A DNA stretch of 64,000 nt, from assembly GCF_900095135.1 (NCBI RefSeq), contig NZ_LT605205.1, positions 1,860,001 through 1,924,000 of the forward strand, read 5' to 3'. The notes under the pieces were generated by a model. It was not told the DNA's origin. It saw nothing but the letters and a program-made list of their open reading frames with translations, and ran no database searches. Positions 1 through 8,107 of this stretch are shown here, one piece after another (positions within the stretch are counted from its first letter, which is position 1; every line of letters starts with the position of its first letter). The DNA comes from Proteiniphilum saccharofermentans. GTDB lineage: Bacteria > Bacteroidota > Bacteroidia > Bacteroidales > Dysgonomonadaceae. A program made the translations under genes and the position numbers.

Positions 1-96
1 CTTTCAAGTAGCCCGCTACATTTCAATAAATGAAAATCCAAATCCATCAAAAAATTACTAAAAAACAATTGATGAAAAAATTCAAAACAGTTTCTA
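1..96. repeat. End of a MITE-like element (partial, cut by window edge)
   Basis: This stretch resembles the right half of the short element at 7727-7912. Both carry TAGCCCGCTA (here at 9-18, there at 7826-7835), both then run through A-rich sequence, and both end in a CAG(T/A)TTCT motif, 86 and 85 bases after the start of the TAGCCCGCTA block. The sequence just outside is also similar (GCAAAGTTAC and ACAAAATTAC). The left end would lie outside the window. The similarity was found by eye, so it is less certain than the inverted repeat of the complete copy. Confidence 0.5.
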
Positions 97-203
97 AGTG
101 CAAAGTTACAATTTTTACTTAAATATCGAAAAGTATCCATTGATTGTTTGCCCTTTACCCTGTTTTTTTACATTATTGAAGGTCAATATTTTTCTGTCAG
201 ATA

Positions 204-2078
204 CTAAAGTGGAAACAGTAGTGGTAAAACGAAGATCATAATAATGCCCACGATAAGCTGCAATGGCAATCCCACTCTTATGTAATCTATAAATTTATAT
301 CGTCCGGCAGACATTACCAATGCATTGGGCGGTGTTGCGAAGGGGCTGGCAAAGCACATGCTGGCAGCCACCGTCACGGCAAACAAAAACGGGTAGGGAC
401 TGACGCCTATGGTTACGGCAGATTGTAGGGCAATGGGTGCAAACAACACGGCAGTCGCCGTATTACTGATGAACATTGTCAATATGGATGTGGCAAGATA
501 GATGCCGGCCAATACCGATACGGGGCCGAATTGGCTCAACCCGTTCACGATCGCATCGGCAATCAAGCCGGAGGCACCGGTTTTCTCCATGGCAATCGCC
601 AAAGGAAACATACCCGCAAACAGAAAAGTACTTTCCCAGTTAATGCTTTTATAGGCCGATTCCACGTTGCGGAAACATCCCAGTATGATCATCAATAGTG
701 CTGCTATCATTGTGGCAATCACAGTAGGTACTATATTGAATACCATGGCCACGATCATCAACACCATAATGACTGCAGCGACCGGTGCTTTGTGGTCACG
801 TGGAATTTTCAACGCATTTTCCATAGGTTGCCCGACCACTACCCATTCCGATGTCTCCTGATTCAGCTTTTCTATATCCGACCATTTTCCCTGTACCAGC
901 AATACGTCGCCCGAAAGCATCCTCTCATCCTTTACATCCTGAAGGATATATCCGTCTTTACGTTGTATCCCCAGTATATTTACATTGTAGAGTTGACGGA
1001 AATTGGATTCCTTTACATGCTTATTGATCAGTTTCGACGTAGACATCAAAACCACTTCCGCAATACCGATTTCACTGAATTCCAATCCTCCTGACTGAGA
1101 AACCGATAGTGTACTGCCGGTTCCTTCTGTTTTATGGGTGTCGATCAATTTCAGGCCATTTCCACTGACGAGCGACGTAACATCATTGAAATTCCCGAAC
1201 ACATATAATATATCGTTTTCTTTGAAAGTACTCGACGGCCCGGCCATCTTCATATCGACCGTTTTATGAAAGCGGTTTCGTGAGTGGATCCTTCGGATCT
1301 CAAGTATGCTTACATTGTAAGTTTGGGCTATATTCAGCTCCTGAAGGGATTTATTGATGAAGGGGGAGTTCTTTTCTATCAATACCCTGTAGAGATTGTC
1401 GGCCAATTGGTATTCCGATGCCAATTGATTCAGTGACTTATTTTTCTTTACAGTAGATTTTTCTTTATCCCTGCCCGCAACCAATAGTTTGCTGAGCGGC
1501 CATAGCAATAGGATACCAAGCGTCAGGGTAATCAAACCGACAGGCAAAAATGAGAAGAAGGACAACCCTTCGAATCCCCCGCTGACTAGTGCGTCGTTGA
1601 TAATCAGGTTGGGAGGGGTGCTGATCAGCGTGAGCAGCCCCAGGCTGCTGGCAAAAGCCATCGGCATCAGAAACCGCCGTGAATCGGTATTGGCTTCAGA
1701 AGCCAGACTCATCACGATAGGCAGCATCAGTGCTACTGTACCGGTATTACTCACAAATCCGCCGATACCACCGGTCACTAACATTACCAGTATGAAAAGC
1801 TTGAATTGATTTCCCCCGGCCAGGGCAAGGATTTTTGTACTGATCATTTTGGCAAGTCCTGTCTGGAAGATTCCTCCTCCGACAATGAATAGGCTCACGA
1901 TCATGACAACCACGGAATTGGAAAATCCCGATAATCCTTCTTCGGGTGATAATATGCCGGTTAATACCAATAAAACGAGTGAAGACAAAGCGACGATGTC
2001 GGATCGTATCTTACCCCAGACAAAAAATGTGACTGTCAGAAGAATGATTCCGAAAACAATAAGAACATTTATGTCCAT
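204..2078 (-). CDS. SLC13/DASS-family anion transporter with two RCK_C (TrkA_C) domains
   Basis: This is a 624-residue inner-membrane protein. Hydrophobic segments fill residues 1-210 and 430-624 and flank a cytoplasmic insert. The insert contains two RCK_C/TrkA_C-like domains at about 225-300 and 320-410, which in this family are thought to bind a regulatory ligand. Each membrane half has an SNT motif (SNTGT near 110 and SNTAT near 545), the Na+-binding signature of SLC13 transporters. Family members move dicarboxylates, sulfate or related anions with Na+; the substrate cannot be read from sequence. It appears to be transcribed alone, divergently from the SPFH gene. The length is normal for the RCK-containing subgroup. 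Confidence 0.85.
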   Translation of the reverse strand: MDINVLIVFGIILLTVTFFVWGKIRSDIVALSSLVLLVLTGILSPEEGLSGFSNSVVVMIVSLFIVGGGIFQTGLAKMISTKILALAGGNQFKLFILVMLVTGGIGGFVSNTGTVALMLPIVMSLASEANTDSRRFLMPMAFASSLGLLTLISTPPNLIINDALVSGGFEGLSFFSFLPVGLITLTLGILLLWPLSKLLVAGRDKEKSTVKKNKSLNQLASEYQLADNLYRVLIEKNSPFINKSLQELNIAQTYNVSILEIRRIHSRNRFHKTVDMKMAGPSSTFKENDILYVFGNFNDVTSLVSGNGLKLIDTHKTEGTGSTLSVSQSGGLEFSEIGIAEVVLMSTSKLINKHVKESNFRQLYNVNILGIQRKDGYILQDVKDERMLSGDVLLVQGKWSDIEKLNQETSEWVVVGQPMENALKIPRDHKAPVAAVIMVLMIVAMVFNIVPTVIATMIAALLMIILGCFRNVESAYKSINWESTFLFAGMFPLAIAMEKTGASGLIADAIVNGLSQFGPVSVLAGIYLATSILTMFISNTATAVLFAPIALQSAVTIGVSPYPFLFAVTVAASMCFASPFATPPNALVMSAGRYKFIDYIRVGLPLQLIVGIIMIFVLPLLFPL

Positions 2079-2256
2079 ACGTATTGAGTATAGTTGAATG
2101 TGAACTGGAAAAATGATAAGAATATTGTGAGAACAGCAAAAATAACAGGATTATTGTCAATGTTGTGGCTTTAATAACCCGGAGTGTTAAATGAGAACCT
2201 ACTCATCACAATGGACGCAAAGATAATATTTTTTATTTATTTAATGAAGAAAAAGT

Positions 2257-2287
2257 TTGGGCAATTGGAAATTACTTAATATATTTG
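2257..2287 (+). promoter_or_regulatory. Bacteroidetes-type promoter of the SPFH operon
   Basis: A TTG at 2257-2259 and TATATTTG at 2280-2287 are separated by 20 bases. This matches the TTG / TAnnTTTG promoter of the primary Bacteroidetes sigma factor. The ATG at 2323 would follow a leader of about 30 nt. Confidence 0.6.
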
Positions 2288-2322
2288 TGATATTAAAATA
2301 ATATCATTTTAAATTATAAATT

Positions 2323-3267
2323 ATGGAAACGAAAGAATTCAATTTTAAGGGGTTTAAGATTAGCGGCTTCCTGATGCTTTTTTTGATGCTGGTCATGCTG
2401 GCGGGAATTGTATGGCTTTATTCTTCGCTGGAGGTCTGGGGAATCATTACAGGCATTGTTCTGACCGTTGTATGGATTATCCTGTTTGTCGGTTATGCCA
2501 AACTGGAACCCAATGAGGCAGTCGTGATGATCTTTTTCGGTAAATACAAAGGTGTATTGAAGGAGAACGGATTCTTTTGGGTGAATCCATTTATGACGAA
2601 GAAAAAATTATCCTTACGTGCCCGGAACCTGAATGTTGATCCTATCAAAGTGAATGACAAAGTGGGGAATCCGGTGCTGATAGGGTTGGTGCTGGTCTGG
2701 AAACTGAGAGATACCTATAAAGCGATGTTCGAGATAGATGCACAGACTATGGCTGCATCCAGGCCGGGAAAGGACGGAGCAGTTGCTTATACGGTAAGTA
2801 AACAGATGGATGCGTTCGAGAATTTTGTGGCCGTACAAAGCGATGCCGCATTGCGGCAGGTTGCCGGACTCTATGCCTACGACAACAATGTAGTTTCGGA
2901 TACTGAACTGACATTACGTTCGGGCGGGGAAGAGATTAACGATGACCTATTGAAAGAGTTGAACAGCCGTCTGGAGATGGCCGGGATAGAAATTATAGAA
3001 GCGCGTATCAATTATCTGGCATACGCACCCGAGATTGCGGCTGTAATGCTTCGGCGCCAGCAGGCAGAAGCTATTATCTCAGCGCGGGAGAAGATCGTGG
3101 AAGGCGCGGTGACAATGGTGAAGATGGCATTGGAAAGGATCGAGGATGAAAGTATTGTGGAACTCGACGGCGATAAAAAAGCTGCTATGGTGAGCAACTT
3201 GCTTGTAGTGCTTTGTGCTGATGAATCGGCACAGCCGGTATTGAATACGGGTACATTGTATCAGTGA
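2323..3267 (+). CDS. SPFH/Band 7 (stomatin-like) membrane protein
   Basis: This 314-residue protein has two N-terminal hydrophobic segments (about residues 15-35 and 38-57). An SPFH domain follows from about 58 to 250 and contains the usual phrase 'LEPNEAVVMIFFGKYKG'. A helical tail comes after it (RRQQAEAIISAREKIVEGA). SPFH proteins form large oligomers on membrane microdomains and often modulate membrane proteases; nothing here points to a particular client. The small ribbon-helix-helix gene 98 bases downstream is a common companion of this family in Bacteroidetes. The start is supported by the promoter about 35 bases upstream and by the hydrophobic N-terminus. Confidence 0.85.
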   Translation: METKEFNFKGFKISGFLMLFLMLVMLAGIVWLYSSLEVWGIITGIVLTVVWIILFVGYAKLEPNEAVVMIFFGKYKGVLKENGFFWVNPFMTKKKLSLRARNLNVDPIKVNDKVGNPVLIGLVLVWKLRDTYKAMFEIDAQTMAASRPGKDGAVAYTVSKQMDAFENFVAVQSDAALRQVAGLYAYDNNVVSDTELTLRSGGEEINDDLLKELNSRLEMAGIEIIEARINYLAYAPEIAAVMLRRQQAEAIISAREKIVEGAVTMVKMALERIEDESIVELDGDKKAAMVSNLLVVLCADESAQPVLNTGTLYQ

Positions 3268-3365
3268 AAAGTGAAAAAGAGAAACTGAGTGTGTTGATGG
3301 GGTATGCGGAACAGTGGTAAAATAATAGGTATTGATGAAACTTGATAAGATGGAGCGAGTGAAAG

Positions 3366-3533
3366 ATGGCTAAAAAAGAGAAAACGACCAGGAATTTTGC
3401 GTTACGGTTGGATGCGGACACCATGGATGCAATAGAAAAGTGGGCAGCCGATGAATTTCGTAGTGTGAACGGTCAAATTCAATGGATACTGGATCAGGCG
3501 CTCAAGAAAAGCGGGCGTCTGAAAGACAAATGA
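3366..3533 (+). CDS. Small Arc/CopG-type ribbon-helix-helix DNA-binding protein
   Basis: This 55-residue protein starts at ATG 3366 and ends at TGA 3531-3533. A basic N-terminus leads into a short beta strand (NFALRLDADTM). Two helices follow, with VNGQIQWILDQAL as the second. That is the Arc/MetJ ribbon-helix-helix arrangement, in which the strand pairs with that of a second subunit and contacts DNA. It lies downstream of the SPFH gene in the same direction, probably co-transcribed, and is followed by a terminator. Whether it regulates the SPFH operon is not shown by the sequence. Confidence 0.75.
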   Translation: MAKKEKTTRNFALRLDADTMDAIEKWAADEFRSVNGQIQWILDQALKKSGRLKDK

Positions 3534-3641
3534 TTTCCTTAATGCTGAATTTTGTCCTTACAATAAATGTGTTACCTTTTGTGTGAGTAGAAGAAATGAA
3601 AACAGTTGAGTTTACATCTTATTTGGATGTACAAAGATTTG

Positions 3642-3671
3642 AACCGGTTGATATTCAATCGGTTTTTCTTT
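3642..3671 (+). terminator. Intrinsic terminator after the SPFH/RHH operon
   Basis: A ten-base-pair stem (AACCGGTTGA and TCAATCGGTT, with one G-T pair) encloses a three-base loop. It is followed directly by TTTCTTTT. Confidence 0.75.
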
Positions 3672-3721
3672 TGGTCGGAATTTTAACAGCCCAATATATT
3701 TTATTTAACTAAATGCATTCG

Positions 3722-3751
3722 TTGTGAAACGAAAAGTTTTAGTTATATTTG
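3722..3751 (+). promoter_or_regulatory. Promoter of the blaI/blaR1-like operon
   Basis: A TTG at 3722-3724 and TATATTTG at 3744-3751 are separated by 19 bases, matching the Bacteroidetes consensus. The ATG at 3789 follows after about 30 nt of leader. I see no convincing BlaI-type TACA/TGTA dyad here. Confidence 0.6.
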
Positions 3752-3788
3752 CGGTGTGATTGATTTTTACAGTTTAATAATTTGAAAT

Positions 3789-4157
3789 ATGAAGGAGTTA
3801 ACAGCAAAAGAAGAAGAAGTGATGCGATTTTTTTGGGACGAAGGGCCGCAGTTTGTAAAGCAGTTGGTGGAGAAATACCCCGACCCGAAACCGCATTTCA
3901 ATACTATATCTACTTACGCACGTATGCTCGAAGAGAAGGGCTTTCTGTCGCACGAAGCATTCGGTTCCACCTATCGTTATTTCGCGATTATCAGTGAAGA
4001 GGAATACCGCAATGGTACATTGAGAAGTGTGGTAAAGAAATATTTCGATAATTCCTATCTGAATGTGGTCTCATCGCTTATAAAAGAACAGGATATTTCA
4101 GTGGAAGAAATTCGGAAACTACTGGACGAAGTGGAACAGTCTGATTCTAAAAAATGA
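3789..4157 (+). CDS. BlaI/MecI/CopY-family transcriptional repressor
   Basis: This 122-residue winged-helix protein begins ELTAKEEEVMRFFWDEGPQFVKQLVEKYPD, followed by the recognition-helix region PHFNTISTYARMLEEKGFLSHE. That layout is diagnostic of the BlaI/MecI fold. The C-terminal half is the dimerisation helix bundle. Family members repress their own operon until cleaved through the partner BlaR1-like metalloprotease. The stop codon overlaps the start of the downstream M56 gene by four bases, so the two are translationally coupled. In Bacteroidetes such pairs are often not linked to beta-lactamases, and none is present here. Confidence 0.9.
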   Translation: MKELTAKEEEVMRFFWDEGPQFVKQLVEKYPDPKPHFNTISTYARMLEEKGFLSHEAFGSTYRYFAIISEEEYRNGTLRSVVKKYFDNSYLNVVSSLIKEQDISVEEIRKLLDEVEQSDSKK

Positions 4158-5287
4158 CTATTATGGAACTTTTTCTCTATTGGCTGCTTCGGGCATCTGT
4201 CTTAATGGCATTATTTTACGGCTTATACAAGTTTTTTTTCGCCAATAATACGTTTCATAATGTCAACCGTTGTTCGTTGATATTCATATTACTGGTGATA
4301 TCAGTGCTTCCCCTTTTCCGTTTCAACTTTATTCCTGAGAAAAAGACGGAACCGGTTACCGGAACGTTTTCGATGGATCTTTCTTCCATCCCCGTCACTG
4401 AATTTGTGGAAACGCAACCGCGGGTAGAAATTCCATGGATGCATATCCTGATAATTTTGTTTGCCATAGGATTTCTTTTCACGTTTATCCGTTACCTGAT
4501 AGGGTTGAGCCAGATCGCCGTTATCATTCGGAATTCAGAAAAACAGATACTGTCTGATCATACTGTTTTATGTGTGACTGATAAGAATATTTCGCCGTTC
4601 AGTTGGATGAAATATATTGTTCTTTCCCGCAGGGATTTATCGGCAGATAATCAGGCAGTGATCCGCCATGAGAGGGCGCACATTCATTTACGGCATTCGG
4701 TCGATATGATCTTTTTCGATCTTTTTACCTGCATCTTCTGGTTTAATCCGTTCTCATGGTTGTTGCGTCGGGAAATTCAGTCTGTCCATGAATATCAGGC
4801 AGACGAAAAGGTGCTCAGTCAGGGGATCGATTCTAAACAATACCAACTTCTATTAATCCGCAAAAGCGTAGGTGAATATAAATTTGCTTTGGCAAATAAT
4901 TTCCGTCAGCGCGACCTGCACAAACGAATTACCATGATGAAGAAAGACAAAACCAACAGACGCGTGAAATGGAGCTATGCAATGGGGTTTCCCGTATTAT
5001 TCCTGGCAATAATCGCGCTTTCGGTGCCGAAGCTGAATGCGAAAGTCGTGGAAAAGGAGAATAATGAAACAGACCTTGTCAGAGAGAAAATTACCGTTTC
5101 CGGTCAAGTCGGGGATGAAGCCGGGAAACCCATTCCAATGGTGGCAGTTGTGAATAAAGTCACTGTCACTAAAACCGAGTCGGATCTCAAGGTGATACTT
5201 GAAAAAGGTGAGGGAGAGAGTGACGGGATCTCCTCAGAATGCCCTGGCCGTAGTGGGGGTAAAGACAACGGAAAATCTTCAGGGTGA
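4154..5287 (+). CDS. M56 (BlaR1-type) membrane metallopeptidase, 5' part of a frame-shifted gene
   Basis: Four N-terminal membrane segments surround a zinc site typical of M56 peptidases: HERAH near residue 172 and a downstream EYQAD as third-ligand region. The substrate in the BlaR1 model is the adjacent BlaI repressor. After a further membrane segment (FPVLFLAIIALSV), the chain enters a carboxypeptidase-regulatory-like stretch (ITVSGQVGDEAGKPIP). The frame then ends in a Ser/Gly-rich tail unlike the family. The natural continuation, with TonB-plug-like repeats, is found in the +1 frame from about 5196 to 5792, so the gene carries one extra base or lacks two. This is either a real mutation or a sequencing error. 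The peptidase domain is intact. Confidence 0.75.
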   Translation: MTIMELFLYWLLRASVLMALFYGLYKFFFANNTFHNVNRCSLIFILLVISVLPLFRFNFIPEKKTEPVTGTFSMDLSSIPVTEFVETQPRVEIPWMHILIILFAIGFLFTFIRYLIGLSQIAVIIRNSEKQILSDHTVLCVTDKNISPFSWMKYIVLSRRDLSADNQAVIRHERAHIHLRHSVDMIFFDLFTCIFWFNPFSWLLRREIQSVHEYQADEKVLSQGIDSKQYQLLLIRKSVGEYKFALANNFRQRDLHKRITMMKKDKTNRRVKWSYAMGFPVLFLAIIALSVPKLNAKVVEKENNETDLVREKITVSGQVGDEAGKPIPMVAVVNKVTVTKTESDLKVILEKGEGESDGISSECPGRSGGKDNGKSSG

Positions 5288-5792
5288 TGTGGAAAAAGTG
5301 ACTCTTCGTACAGTCGGTGGTAAGCATCCACTTTATATTGTAGACGAAAAGATCATTTCCGAAGCAGAGATACAAAAAATTAATGCTGAAGATATCGAAT
5401 CTATCTCTGTGTTGAAAAACAACTTTGCCATCGGAATGTATGGAAATAAGGGAAAAGACGGAGTGATACTGATAACAACGAAAAAGAGTAATAGAGATGT
5501 ACTGTCTATAGGTACAGGAACAATGGATTCTCTTCGGGGTGATGTGAAAAATCTAATAAAGAGAACACAGGAAAACAGTTCTCAAAATTTGGATCAGATA
5601 CTCGAAAACCCTCCTTTAATCATTGTTGACGGAGAAAAAATGTCCAAAGATTTTGAATTGAATTCTATTGATCCCCATGATATCCAGTCGATGTCGGTAC
5701 TAAAAGATAAAAGTGCCATTGAAATTTATGGCGATGAGGGAAAGAATGGTGTAATCATTATTACGAAAAAGATTCCGGATCAAAACCCGTAG
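5196..5792 (+). CDS. Displaced C-terminal part of the M56 protein: two TonB-plug-like repeats
   Basis: This frame is open only after a TGA at 5193-5195 and overlaps the end of the M56 frame, so the junction must lie between 5196 and 5287. It encodes two copies of a unit seen in the plug of TonB-dependent receptors: 'PLYIVDEK...DIESISVLKN...YGNKGKDGVILITTK' and 'PLIIVDGEK...DIQSMSVLKD...YGDEGKNGVIIITKK'. M56 proteins of Bacteroidetes often carry such tails in one chain. As an independent gene it would have only a TTG start at 5199 and no signal peptide, so I regard it as part of the upstream gene. Its stop overlaps the convergent hydrolase gene by about 13 bases. Confidence 0.65.
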   Translation, partial: YLKKVRERVTGSPQNALAVVGVKTTENLQGDVEKVTLRTVGGKHPLYIVDEKIISEAEIQKINAEDIESISVLKNNFAIGMYGNKGKDGVILITTKKSNRDVLSIGTGTMDSLRGDVKNLIKRTQENSSQNLDQILENPPLIIVDGEKMSKDFELNSIDPHDIQSMSVLKDKSAIEIYGDEGKNGVIIITKKIPDQNP

Positions 5793-6862
5793 GCTGCGCG
5801 GCGCATCTCCTTTTGCGATGCGAACGGATGCGGCGGTTTCAGGTAGCGTTCCAGAAATTTGTGTACCGTGAAACGGATATCAGTGGCTTCCTTACTGTCG
5901 ATCCGATCGAAACCGTGACCGCCGGAGGCATCCTGAAAGATTTTGTATTCGAACTCTTTGCCATGCTTTTTGAGCGTATTGATCATCAGTTGTACCTCTT
6001 CCACATACACATCGTTATCGTTGGTATTGGTATAGATGAGTAGCGGCTTGTCGAGATTTTGCGCATAGTGTGTGGGTGAACGGCGGGCGTATTCTTCGGG
6101 ATTCTCTTCAATGGATTCGCCAATATGATATGGGGTGGTAAAGTAGGCGGTATAACTCTCATTATGTGATGCCAGACGGTTCTCCAGGTCGCTCACAGGT
6201 ACTCCCGCAAATGCACATTGGTATTTGTCGCCGTGTTGGAGAATCTGCATCAGGGCAATCATGCCACCGTGACTCCACCCGATTACGCCTACTCGTGAAG
6301 GGTCGACAATACTATAATTTTCAATCATATAATTACGGCTTTCCAGTACATCGTCGTTTTCCCGTCCGCCGTAATCGATATTTTCGTATGTCGCTTTCCC
6401 GTAACCTGTGCTGCCCCGGTATTCGGCCGATACCACAATATATCCCTGGGCAATAAGCTCACGCACAATATGGGAATAATATGTGGAGAAATTGGCATGT
6501 ATTCCACTGTGAGGGAGTACGATAAGCGGATACTTTTTTTTAGGATTGACATTTTTCGGAATAAAGACATAACTGTAAAATTGCAGTTTGTTGCCGGCAA
6601 AACGGTCTTCCGGGTCTTTGGGTTTCCAGCGGGGCGTGCTTGTGAGCCGCACTTTATCTATATGGGCTATATCTTCCAGCCGGCGAAACCACATCAGGTC
6701 GTCAATCTGTTTCTCCAATATATCGAACCGGTGTTGGTAATCCGAAAGTTTTTGTTCCAGCGATTTTAACTGTAATAGCAGGGAGTCTTCTTTCTGTGGG
6801 AACGCGGAAAAAATGTTGAGAACAGCAATAATAGCCGATAAAAAGAGAACGTTAGTTTTCAT
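5780..6862 (-). CDS. Secreted S9-like alpha/beta-hydrolase (prolyl oligopeptidase family)
   Basis: This 360-residue protein has a signal peptide (residues 1-22, ending SAFPQ). A short coiled coil follows at about 25-60, then an alpha/beta-hydrolase domain. The nucleophile elbow is GWSHGG, an acidic residue lies in YTNTNDNDV, and the catalytic His is in GGHGFD, so the triad is complete. The first half matches the S9 catalytic module (YSHIVRELIAQGYIVVSAEYRGSTGYG), but the N-terminal beta-propeller of classical prolyl oligopeptidases is missing. It is probably a periplasmic peptidase or esterase. It is convergent with the M56 gene and upstream of nothing co-directional within 50 bases. Confidence 0.85.
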   Translation of the reverse strand: MKTNVLFLSAIIAVLNIFSAFPQKEDSLLLQLKSLEQKLSDYQHRFDILEKQIDDLMWFRRLEDIAHIDKVRLTSTPRWKPKDPEDRFAGNKLQFYSYVFIPKNVNPKKKYPLIVLPHSGIHANFSTYYSHIVRELIAQGYIVVSAEYRGSTGYGKATYENIDYGGRENDDVLESRNYMIENYSIVDPSRVGVIGWSHGGMIALMQILQHGDKYQCAFAGVPVSDLENRLASHNESYTAYFTTPYHIGESIEENPEEYARRSPTHYAQNLDKPLLIYTNTNDNDVYVEEVQLMINTLKKHGKEFEYKIFQDASGGHGFDRIDSKEATDIRFTVHKFLERYLKPPHPFASQKEMRRAAYGF

Positions 6863-6931
6863 AAGCGTTATAATTTTATATTTTCAGGTTCTTAAGACAT
6901 TCTTTGCCATATGCCTCCCCGGTGGAATTTT

Positions 6932-7714
6932 TTATAATTTGGAGGAAACAGTATAGGCATCGTGATAAAAGATAAGCGTACGTTTATCTTTTATTGCTTT
7001 GTCCATAAAACGTTTTTTTTCTTCCATAGCTATGACCACGCTGTTGTCATAGGCAGAAAGCCAGCTTAGTGACAGGTTGAGTGAAGTGGGTACCACGTCG
7101 CCCGGAAAGGCGTAATTACCTTCTTTCGTATCGAAAAGCACAGCGATCTGTCCCGGAGTATGCCCGTCATACAGTTCCAGCCGGATATGTTCATCGAATT
7201 GCATGTCTTCCAGTACAAATTGTAACTGTCCCGCATCATATACCGGCTCAATATTGTCCGGGAAAAAGGAGCCTTTTTCGAAAAGTGAAGGGTTTCTGTA
7301 ATTCTTCCATTGTGCGAGGCTCAGATGATAAGTGGCGTTAGGATAGGCAGGAACCGCTTCTTTATTGCTGTTAAATACTGTGCAACCGCCACAGTGATCG
7401 AAATGGAGATGGGTAATGATCACGTCGGTCACCTCTTCCGGCGCATATCCGATTTTCCGGATCTCTCCGGCAATATCCTTCTGATTGAAAGGTTGAAAGA
7501 ATTTCAACCGGGAGTTGTGTTTGTCGCCTATTCCCGCATCCACAAGGATACGTCTTTTATCTGTCTCGATAAAGAGGCAGCGGAGCGCCATCACACACAT
7601 ATTCTTTTCATCTACCTTATATTTTGCCGACCAGTATTTTTTGGGTACGGGGCCGAACATGACCCCGCCATCGCCGAGGAAATATCCCGATTCAATGATA
7701 TGGAACTTGATCAT
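6932..7714 (-). CDS. Metallo-beta-lactamase-fold hydrolase
   Basis: This 260-residue cytoplasmic protein has the zinc motif THLHFDHCGG near residue 130 and further ligands in DGHTPGQ, FPGDVVPT and YHDAY. The order matches the lactonase-like (AttM/YtnP) branch of the superfamily. These proteins hydrolyse lactones or other esters; the substrate is not predictable. No signal peptide is seen. It stands alone between the S9-like gene and the MITE-like element. Confidence 0.85.
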   Translation of the reverse strand: MIKFHIIESGYFLGDGGVMFGPVPKKYWSAKYKVDEKNMCVMALRCLFIETDKRRILVDAGIGDKHNSRLKFFQPFNQKDIAGEIRKIGYAPEEVTDVIITHLHFDHCGGCTVFNSNKEAVPAYPNATYHLSLAQWKNYRNPSLFEKGSFFPDNIEPVYDAGQLQFVLEDMQFDEHIRLELYDGHTPGQIAVLFDTKEGNYAFPGDVVPTSLNLSLSWLSAYDNSVVIAMEEKKRFMDKAIKDKRTLIFYHDAYTVSSKL

Positions 7715-7726
7715 ACTCTATAATAT

Positions 7727-7912
7727 TAAGAAACTGTTTAAATTTCTTACGAAATTAGTAAATAAGAGATCTTCGCCTTCAAAAAGTTTCTTTTTTGTAT
7801 ATTTCTTTCTCTTATTTGGCTCAAATAGCCCGCTATAATCGCCAAAACAAGAAAGAACTCTCCTAAAAAATAATTCTTTTTGAATAGCGAAATAAATTTA
7901 AACAGATTCTTA
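7727..7912. mobile_element. MITE-like element with 18-bp terminal inverted repeats
   Basis: The ends AAGAAACTGTTTAAATTT (7728-7745) and AAATTTAAACAGATTCTT (7894-7911) are inverted copies with one mismatch; one further T/A pair extends them. About 150 bases of AT-rich sequence lie between, with no credible coding region. A related right end is at 1-96. Size, inverted ends and a second copy fit a non-autonomous miniature element mobilised by a transposase elsewhere. I could not find a clear target duplication. It occupies the gap between the MBL hydrolase and the beta-barrel gene. Confidence 0.65.
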
Positions 7913-8016
7913 TACAAAATTACCTCTTTTTGCCGTATTTCTACACTGAATACAACGAATTTCATTAAACAACCATAGTCCCCGATCGGTTTTTATACAG
8001 ATCCAATTATTTAAAA

Positions 8017-8056
8017 ACCGGGATCGTATCTCTTTTTTAAAAGATACAATCCCGGT
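8017..8056 (-). terminator. Terminator of the beta-barrel gene
   Basis: A 15-bp stem (ACCGGGAT-GTATCT with one mismatch) encloses an A/T-rich loop. On the minus strand it is followed by TTTTT. It lies about 50 bases after the end of the gene at 8108-9022. Confidence 0.75.
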
Positions 8057-8107
8057 CTGTTTATTGTGAAGTTTTGTGCTGTGTAAGAATCTTTTCCTGC
8101 GTCAGAG

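Noticed and set aside
3722-3788. BlaI operator dyad of the TACA-N-TGTA type
   Set aside because: No convincing inverted repeat of that form was found around the promoter.
7747-7965. A 72-codon reading frame on the minus strand through the MITE-like element
   Set aside because: AT-rich, no homology recognised, and it spans the inverted repeats of the element.
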